Assembly (NCBI GenBank): GCA_027021605.1
Contig: JALUUA010000198.1
Coordinates: 1-9,049 of the forward strand
Length of the DNA: 9,049 nt
Reading direction: 5' to 3'
From: Candidatus Bipolaricaulota bacterium
Lineage (GTDB): Bacteria; Bipolaricaulota; Bipolaricaulia; RBG-16-55-9
The position numbers were made by a program, and so were the translations under genes. Position 1 is the first letter of the stretch, and every line of letters begins with the position of its first letter. Shown here piece by piece: positions 5,510-9,049 of the stretch. Under the pieces are notes generated by a model. The model worked only from the letters and a program-made list of their open reading frames with translations, made no database searches and was not told the DNA's origin.

Positions 5510-6149
5510 GGTCCACCTCCTCCCGCTCTCGCTCTCGCTCTCGCTCCCGTTCCCGTTCCTGTTGCTCCAACTCCCGATAGATCTCCTCGATCTTCTTCTC
5601 TTGGTAGCTGAAGCTCACCTCGTGGCCGACCAACTCGAACATCTCCTCCTGGGTGAGGTGCGTTCCCACGAAGTCCTCGCAGTCGAGGGGGGTGCGTATG
5701 TCCCGAAGTCGAAGCCCCTCGCGGATGCGCCGGACCATCGCCTGCCGACGGGCCTCGTCCACGGGCGCGCTGCAGGCGATGCAGCGGTGGCGGCCGGGTC
5801 CCCCGCCCGCACCGGCACCGGCGGGGACCTTCTCCTCCTCCGGGGCCGGGGGCGAGCCGTGGCTGGCGCGATAGAGCAGATACGCCGCGATGTTCTCCGG
5901 GTTACGCGCTCGGCGCTTCGCCTCCGCGATCGCCTGGAAGTAGCGCGTGATCGTGTAGTCGCGCACCCGGCCCCCCCGCAGGATGAACTCCCAGCGGCGC
6001 AACACCCCCGCGTCCACGCGATCGTGGCAGAGGATGAGGTCGTAGAGCACGGTGCGAAAGAAGGCCTCCGCCAGGGCCGCGGCCTCCGACTCGGCCCCCC
6101 TTCCCAAGGGCTCCTCCGTCTGCTTCCGCTCGATCACAGCAAGGGTCAT
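5490..6149 (-). CDS. Unrecognised protein with CxxC pair and C-terminal (ER)n charged helix
   Basis: The protein has 219 residues and no family I recognise. Residues 20-97 are predicted helical and basic, including RNPENIAAYLLYRA at 82-95. That resembles the RNP..YL helix seen near helix-turn-helix parts of some replication and regulatory proteins, but this is weak. Residues 98-120 are a Pro/Gly/Ala linker. H121-R-C123-I-A-C126 is a possible half zinc site, with C157 later. Residues 130-182 are mixed helices, and 183-211 form a highly charged helix ending in ER repeats, likely a coiled coil or single alpha-helix. No membrane segment or signal peptide is visible, so it should be cytoplasmic. 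ATG 6149 has AGGAG at 6160-6164, spaced 10 nt. The gene overlaps the downstream membrane gene by 20 bp. Its place before an anti-sigma-like membrane protein suggests a partner, perhaps the cytoplasmic target. It shows none of the recognisable sigma-70 region 2 or 4 signatures. Confidence 0.75.
   Translation of the reverse strand: MTLAVIERKQTEEPLGRGAESEAAALAEAFFRTVLYDLILCHDRVDAGVLRRWEFILRGGRVRDYTITRYFQAIAEAKRRARNPENIAAYLLYRASHGSPPAPEEEKVPAGAGAGGGPGRHRCIACSAPVDEARRQAMVRRIREGLRLRDIRTPLDCEDFVGTHLTQEEMFELVGHEVSFSYQEKKIEEIYRELEQQEREREREREREREEVDHEGMGI
5516..5521 (-). promoter_or_regulatory. Ribosome binding site of the membrane protein gene, within the upstream gene
   Basis: On the minus strand AGGAGG lies 6 nt before ATG 5509. 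It is formed by the end of the (ER)n coding repeat of the upstream gene, so the same bases serve as codons and as ribosome site. Confidence 0.75.
5524..5559 (-). repeat. Hexamer tandem repeat encoding Glu-Arg repeats
   Basis: Six 6-bp units (plus strand CGCTCT three times, then CGCTCC and CGTTCC twice) encode most of the ER run at residues 198-209 of the 219-residue protein. The unit drift at one end suggests expansion from the other end. Change by whole units lengthens the helix by two residues at a time. Confidence 0.85.
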
Positions 6150-6234
6150 CTTACCCCATCTCCTGCGGGGTCGTCTACACGCATCGGCACCGGCTGTGGC
6201 TGTGACTGCGCCCTGCGGGGCCTGCCCTCGTTTG

Positions 6235-6240
6235 AGTATA
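6235..6240 (-). promoter_or_regulatory. Possible -10 element for the minus-strand two-gene operon
   Basis: TATACT on the minus strand matches five of six bases of the -10 consensus and would start transcription near 6228, about 80 nt before ATG 6149. The position 17 nt upstream (6258-6263, ATCGGA) is a poor -35, so it may need an activator or another sigma factor. A GC-only palindrome fills the spacer. Confidence 0.4.
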
Positions 6241-6243
6241 GCG

Positions 6244-6255
6244 CCCCCGCGGGGG
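6244..6255. promoter_or_regulatory. 12-bp perfect GC palindrome in the promoter spacer (possible operator)
   Basis: CCCCCGCGGGGG is a perfect palindrome between the proposed -10 and -35 of the minus-strand operon. A regulator site in the spacer is plausible, but in such GC-rich DNA chance is a real alternative. Confidence 0.35.
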
Positions 6256-6271
6256 ATTCCGATACTGTGCT

Positions 6272-6286
6272 GTACGGTACGGTACG
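6272..6286. repeat. GTACG tandem repeat in the divergent intergenic region
   Basis: Three consecutive GTACG units (6272-6286) are flanked by TGCT-containing sequence. They lie upstream of both divergent promoters, where direct repeats can be regulator sites. Function unknown. The rest of the 222-bp intergenic stretch (6150-6371) holds the two promoters, the palindrome and a CCTGCGGGG direct repeat (6162-6170 and 6212-6220). Confidence 0.5.
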
Positions 6287-6324
6287 GTGCTGGGCTGAAC
6301 TGCGACCCCGGGGCGGGGGAAGGA

Positions 6325-6354
6325 TTGTCGCCCGCGCGCCGGGACGACTACAAT
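6325..6354 (+). promoter_or_regulatory. Promoter for the MEMO1-family gene
   Basis: TTGTCG (6325-6330, four of six to TTGACA), an 18-bp spacer and TACAAT (6349-6354, five of six to TATAAT). Transcription would begin near 6361, only about 11 nt before ATG 6372, with the GGAG ribosome site at the extreme 5' end of the message. Confidence 0.55.
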
Positions 6355-6371
6355 CCCGGGGGAGATGGGCG

Positions 6372-7202
6372 ATGAGCACCGCAGCGCGCGTGCGCGAGCC
6401 GCAGGCGGCCGGGCTCTTCTACCCCGAGAGCCCGGAGGCGCTCCGGGCCGAGGTGGAGGCGCTGCTGGCCGCCGCGCCGGTCCGCCCGGGATGGCGAGAG
6501 CGGGGGTGGCGGGCGTGGATCGTGCCCCACGCGGGGTACGCCTATTCGGGCCCCGTGGCCGCCGTGGGGTATCGCCTCCTCCGGGAGCTTCGGGCGGGGG
6601 GCGCGCTTCCGTCCTCCCCCAAGGTGCTCCTGCTGGGACCGGCCCACTTCGTGGCCTTCTCGGGCGCGGCGACCCACCCGGCGGACTTCTGGGCCACCCC
6701 CCTGGGCCGCGTCCCCGTGGTCAACCCCGGCGTCCCCGTGGACCCCGACGGAATCGTCAAATCCCTGGCGGAGGCCCACGCGCGCGAGCACTCGCTAGAA
6801 GTCCAGCTCCCCTTCTTGCAGATAGCGCTCGGGAGTTTCTCGATCTTCCCGCTGGTGACGGGCTTTGTGGACTCGAAAGCGCTGGCGGAGGCGCTCGAGC
6901 CCGCCCTGGGGCGCTTCCACACGGTCATCGTAAGCTCCGACCTCAGCCACTACCTCCCCGACGGGCAGGCGCGCCGGGTGGACCGGCGCACCCACGAGCT
7001 GATCACGGCACTCGACGTCGAGGGGGGCGAGGGGCCCCGGGGGATCGACGCCTGCGGGAAGACGGCCATTCTGTGCCTGCTGCGCTGGGCGCGGGCGCGC
7101 GGCTGGCGGGCCGAGCTTCTCGATTACAAGACCTCGGGGGACGCCGCCGGGGACCGGGAGAGCGTGGTGGGGTACGGCTGCTATGGCTTCTTCGAGCCCT
7201 AA
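6372..7202 (+). CDS. amrB: MEMO1-family protein (AmmeMemoRadiSam system protein B)
   Basis: The 276-residue protein is full length for the MEMO family, which shares the fold of class III extradiol dioxygenases. Recognised motifs: REPQAAGLFYP at 8-18, VPHAGYAYSG at 51-60, LLGPAH at 87-92, EHSLEVQLPFL at 139-149, SSDLSHY at 188-194 and IDACGKTAI at 225-233. The three positions equivalent to the human MEMO1 metal ligands are all kept: H53, H92 and C228. In bacteria this family is often encoded with an AMMECR1-like protein and a radical SAM enzyme; neither is in the window. The biochemical role in bacteria is unsettled. ATG 6372 is chosen because GGGAG at 6360-6364 lies 7 nt upstream and the family N-terminus begins here. 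The same frame stays open far upstream, but that part only mirrors the minus-strand gene. It overlaps the DUF167 gene by 20 bp. Family assignment is firm; the gene symbol is by family name only. Confidence 0.9.
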   Translation: MSTAARVREPQAAGLFYPESPEALRAEVEALLAAAPVRPGWRERGWRAWIVPHAGYAYSGPVAAVGYRLLRELRAGGALPSSPKVLLLGPAHFVAFSGAATHPADFWATPLGRVPVVNPGVPVDPDGIVKSLAEAHAREHSLEVQLPFLQIALGSFSIFPLVTGFVDSKALAEALEPALGRFHTVIVSSDLSHYLPDGQARRVDRRTHELITALDVEGGEGPRGIDACGKTAILCLLRWARARGWRAELLDYKTSGDAAGDRESVVGYGCYGFFEP

Positions 7203-7500
7203 CGAGGAGGGACTGCGCCTTCGGGAGCACCCGGAGGGGGTTCTCGTCCCCGTAAGGGCGAAGCCCCGGGCGAAGCGCGCGGGGCTGCTCGGCACGCGGG
7301 CGGGAGCGCTCCTCGTGGGGGTGACGGCCCCGCCCGAGGGGGGGAAGGCCAACCGGGCGATCCTCGAGGCGCTCGCCCGGGCGCTCCGGGTCCCCCAAAG
7401 CTCCCTGGAGATCGTGCGGGGGGCTGCCCACCGGGAGAAAACGGTCCTCGTGCGGGGACTCTCCCCCGCGGAGGTCCTGGGGCGGCTGAAGGATCACTGA
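7183..7500 (+). CDS. DUF167 / YggU-family small protein
   Basis: The protein has 105 residues with the conserved DUF167 core: VRAKPRAKRAGLLG at 24-37 (family V.V.P.AK...I.G), then VTAPPEGGKANRAILEALARAL at 47-68 in the family pattern VTAPP..GKAN.A....LA..L, and SSLEIVRGAAHREKTV at 73-88 (family S..EIV.G..SR.K.V). These are small soluble proteins of unsettled function. ATG 7183 lies inside the end of the MEMO gene, a 20-bp overlap, with only a weak G-rich SD site, so coupling to MEMO translation is likely. A good AGGAGGG follows the MEMO stop (7205-7211), but the only in-frame codon after it is CTG 7213, one base away, which is too close. The 18-25 residue extension before the core is plausible for the family. 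Transcription probably ends at the hairpin downstream. Confidence 0.88.
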   Translation: MASSSPNEEGLRLREHPEGVLVPVRAKPRAKRAGLLGTRAGALLVGVTAPPEGGKANRAILEALARALRVPQSSLEIVRGAAHREKTVLVRGLSPAEVLGRLKDH

Positions 7501-7524
7501 AATACTAGCGCCTACAAGCAAACC

Positions 7525-7572
7525 AAAGGGGCCTGCAGCCCTTGTCTTGTGCGCCGAGCCGCAGGCCCCTTT
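7525..7572. terminator. 12-bp perfect inverted repeat between convergent genes, probable bidirectional terminator
   Basis: AAAGGGGCCTGC (7525-7536) and GCAGGCCCCTTT (7561-7572) are exact complements around a 24-nt loop. An outer pair, CGCCTA (7509-7514) with TAGGCG (7572-7577), could extend it after a bulge. On the minus strand the stem is followed by a T-rich stretch (TTTGGTTTGCTTG), fitting glnA termination. On the plus strand only TTT follows. The loop is long for an intrinsic terminator. Confidence 0.55.
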
Positions 7573-7597
7573 AGGCGTCAAGAAGAAAGGCCCCTGC
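7561..7597. repeat. Second, alternative hairpin sharing an arm with the terminator
   Basis: The arm at 7561-7572 can also pair with AAAGGCCCCTGC (7586-7597): ten of twelve pairs with a central two-base mismatch and a 13-nt loop. Because both hairpins use 7561-7572, only one can form at a time. The third arm sits next to the glnA stop codon. Confidence 0.5.
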
Positions 7598-7598
7598 G

Positions 7599-8939
7599 CT
7601 AATAGACTTCCAGATAGCGCTCGATCTCCCAGGGGGAGACGGCGAGGCGGTACTCCTGGAGTTCGCGGCGCTTGGCGGTGAGGTACCGCTCCAGGACGTG
7701 CTCCCCCAGGGCTTGGCACACGACTTCATCCCGTTCCAGGGCCTCCAGCGCCTCGCCCAGGTCGCCGGGGAGGGTGGCGATCTCCCGCTCGAGGCGCTCG
7801 CCCTCGGAGAGCTCGTAGATGTTCTCCTCCACGGGTTCGGGGGGCGTAAGCCCCCGGCGGATCCCGTCGAGCCCGCTCATCAGGACCGCAGCGTAGAGCA
7901 AATAGGGGTTCGCCGAGGGATCGGGGCTGCGCAGCTCCATCCGAGTGGACGTCTCGGGGGTGTTGCTCGCGGGCACCCGAATGAGGGCGGAGCGGTTGAT
8001 GCGCGCCCAGCTGATGTTGACGGGGGCCTCGTACCCCGGGACGAGACGCTTGTAGCTGTTCACCAGGGGATTCGCCAGGGCCGTGATCGCCCCGATGTGC
8101 TCGATGATCCCCGCCAGGAACCCCCGGGCGACCTCGGAGAGGTTGTAGGGGGCGTCGGGGTCGTAGAAGGCGTTCTTCCCGTCGCGGAAGAGGGAGAGGT
8201 GGGTGTGCATCCCGCTCCCGTTGATCCCCGCAATGGGCTTGGGCATGAACGTGGCGTGCAGGCCGTACCGGAGCGCGATGCGCTTTACGACGTACTTGAA
8301 CGTGACGATGTTGTCGGCGGTGCGCAGCGCGTCGGCGTAGCGGAAGTCGATCTCGTGCTGGCTGGGGGCGACCTCGTGGTGGGCGGCCTCGACGTCGAAG
8401 CCCATCTTCTCCAGCGCCACGACGATCGCCTTGCGGGCCTCCTCCCCCCGGTCGAGGGGGTCCAAGTCGAAGTAGCCGCCCTTGTCGTGTAGCTCCAGGC
8501 AGGGGTGCCCCTCGGGGTCGCGGCGGAACAGGAAGAACTCCGCCTCCGCGCCCGCGTACATCGTGAAGCCCTCCTTCTGGGCCTCGGCGACCGCGCGCTT
8601 GAGGACGTAGCGCGGATCGCCCTCGAAGGGGCTTCCGTCGGGGCGCACGACGTCGCAGAGGATCCGGGCCGTGCGCCCGTTCTCCCCCTCTAAGCTCCAG
8701 GGGTGAATCGCAAAGGTCGTGGGGTCGGGCTTTAAGTACATATCCGACTCGGAGATGCGCACGAACCCCTCGATGGACGAGCCGTCGAAGGCGATGCCGT
8801 TCTCCAGGACGCTTTCCAGCTGCTGGACGGGAATCTCGACGTTCTTGGGGATCCCGAAGATGTCCGTAAACTGCAGTCGGATAAAGCCGATCTTCTCCGC
8901 TTCGACGGCCTCTAACACCCGCCGGGCTTCCTTCTCCAC
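7599..8939 (-). CDS. glnA: Glutamine synthetase type I (GSI-alpha, Bacillus-like)
   Basis: It makes glutamine from glutamate, ammonia and ATP in a dodecamer in the cytosol. With GTG 8939 as start it has 446 residues, the usual GSI-alpha length. Motifs: FDGSSIEGF at 51-59 (Asp-50 loop), GAEAEFF at 130-136 with metal-binding glutamates, KPIAGINGSGMHTHLS at 234-249 (ATP signature), NPLVNSYKRLVPGYEAP at 290-306, and RMELRSPDPSANPYL at 333-347 (active-site flap Glu). The C-terminus ends SPWEIERYLEVY, like Bacillus GlnA. There is no GSI-beta insertion and the tail NIYELSEGER follows the Bacillus pattern, so control by feedback rather than adenylylation is expected. The frame runs to TTG 8954, but GGAGGG at 8947-8952 overlaps that codon and lies 7 nt before GTG 8939, which I prefer. 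The gene stands alone, convergent with DUF167, with its own strong promoter. Confidence 0.95.
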   Translation of the reverse strand: MEKEARRVLEAVEAEKIGFIRLQFTDIFGIPKNVEIPVQQLESVLENGIAFDGSSIEGFVRISESDMYLKPDPTTFAIHPWSLEGENGRTARILCDVVRPDGSPFEGDPRYVLKRAVAEAQKEGFTMYAGAEAEFFLFRRDPEGHPCLELHDKGGYFDLDPLDRGEEARKAIVVALEKMGFDVEAAHHEVAPSQHEIDFRYADALRTADNIVTFKYVVKRIALRYGLHATFMPKPIAGINGSGMHTHLSLFRDGKNAFYDPDAPYNLSEVARGFLAGIIEHIGAITALANPLVNSYKRLVPGYEAPVNISWARINRSALIRVPASNTPETSTRMELRSPDPSANPYLLYAAVLMSGLDGIRRGLTPPEPVEENIYELSEGERLEREIATLPGDLGEALEALERDEVVCQALGEHVLERYLTAKRRELQEYRLAVSPWEIERYLEVY

Positions 8940-8946
8940 CAACGAT

Positions 8947-8952
8947 CCCTCC
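8947..8952 (-). promoter_or_regulatory. Ribosome binding site that decides the glnA start
   Basis: GGAGGG on the minus strand lies 7 nt before GTG 8939 and only 4 nt before TTG 8942, while it overlaps TTG 8954. GTG 8939 is therefore the best start. Confidence 0.7.
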
Positions 8953-8992
8953 AACGTTCTAAAAGTTGAATTTGGGCTCGGTGGCCCTGATC

Positions 8993-9005
8993 GCCATCGA
9001 ATGGC
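8993..9005. promoter_or_regulatory. Small inverted repeat at the glnA transcription start
   Basis: GCCAT and ATGGC flank a 3-nt centre (8998-9000) across the predicted start site. It could be an operator half-site pair or a short 5' hairpin in the message. The rest of the leader (8940-8992) is A/T-richer than its surroundings but shows no riboswitch-like structure I can support. Confidence 0.35.
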
Positions 9006-9008
9006 CCC

Positions 9009-9037
9009 TTTATAGCAAAAACAGCCACAATTGTCAA
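9009..9037 (-). promoter_or_regulatory. glnA promoter, near-consensus sigma-70 type
   Basis: On the minus strand: TTGACA (9032-9037, perfect -35), a 17-bp spacer, and TATAAA (9009-9014, five of six) preceded by TGC. Transcription would begin near 9002, giving a leader of about 62 nt. An ACAATTGT palindrome (9027-9034) overlaps the -35, a place where a nitrogen regulator could act. I do not see a convincing GlnR/TnrA box. Confidence 0.8.
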
Positions 9038-9049
9038 GGGATCGTCTAG

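Noticed and set aside
3389..5611. Plus-strand open frame of 740 codons through the CNNM gene and the minus-strand membrane gene
   Set aside because: It crosses two well supported genes on different strands and its product is compositionally biased with no recognisable domain, so it is a shadow of their codon use.
5490..6149. ECF sigma factor as the identity of the 219-residue protein, from its place before an anti-sigma-like gene
   Set aside because: I see no region 2 (DLVQE-like) or region 4 helix-turn-helix signature, and the C-terminus is a charged repeat helix.
5508..6371. Upstream extension of the MEMO frame to 5508
   Set aside because: The added residues only mirror the minus-strand 219-residue gene and the promoter region. 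The MEMO family N-terminus and a good SD site start at 6372.
7213..7215. CTG start for the DUF167 gene just after AGGAGGG
   Set aside because: The spacing is one base, too short for initiation. ATG 7183 is in frame and overlaps the MEMO gene in the usual coupled way.
8940..8954. TTG starts at 8954 or 8942 for glnA
   Set aside because: The SD GGAGGG overlaps the first and is only 4 nt from the second. GTG 8939 has the best spacing and gives the usual GSI-alpha length.

Overview
The window is about 9 kb of very GC-rich bacterial DNA, dense with genes and carrying no mobile element, CRISPR array or RNA gene that I can see. Promoters of ordinary sigma-70 type, Shine-Dalgarno (SD) sites and GTG starts all indicate a bacterium. 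GlnA is of the Bacillus-like GSI-alpha type. Purine synthesis uses a PurC-PurE fusion whose PurE half looks class II, and there is a MEMO1-like protein, which many thermophiles and deep-branching bacteria have. I would guess a GC-rich, possibly thermophilic member of a poorly sampled phylum, but the sequence does not fix the taxonomy.

Region 1 (1-2873, plus strand) is a tightly packed purine/nucleotide operon of four overlapping genes. They are the tail of purM, a purC-purE fusion, a HAD phosphatase that appears to start at CTG, and an MTH1-like NUDIX hydrolase. PurM makes AIR, the fusion carboxylates AIR and then makes SAICAR, and the last two look like nucleotide-pool house-cleaning enzymes.

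Region 2 (2874-4250, plus) is a single CNNM/CorC-type membrane protein with CBS domains. It has its own extended -10 promoter and a perfect 12-bp palindrome at the expected transcription start.

Region 3 (4271-6149, minus) is a two-gene unit I cannot assign to a known system. The first gene encodes a soluble protein with a CxxC pair and an (ER)n charged helix. The second encodes a single-pass membrane protein with an anti-sigma-like HxxxCxxC motif on its N-terminal side and a HEAT-like plus C-terminal domain beyond the membrane segment. No sigma factor lies in the window. This is the best candidate for undescribed biology here.

Region 4 (6150-7500) begins with a 222-bp divergent promoter region. 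It continues with a MEMO1-family gene (AmmeMemoRadiSam protein B) overlapping a DUF167/YggU gene.

Region 5 (7501-9049) holds a set of alternative hairpins between convergent genes. Then comes glnA on the minus strand, with a near-consensus promoter at the right edge of the window.

A recurring feature is short in-frame tandem DNA repeats that code for low-complexity protein: Gly-Pro in the NUDIX enzyme, (ER)n and DTLGTS in the Region 3 pair.
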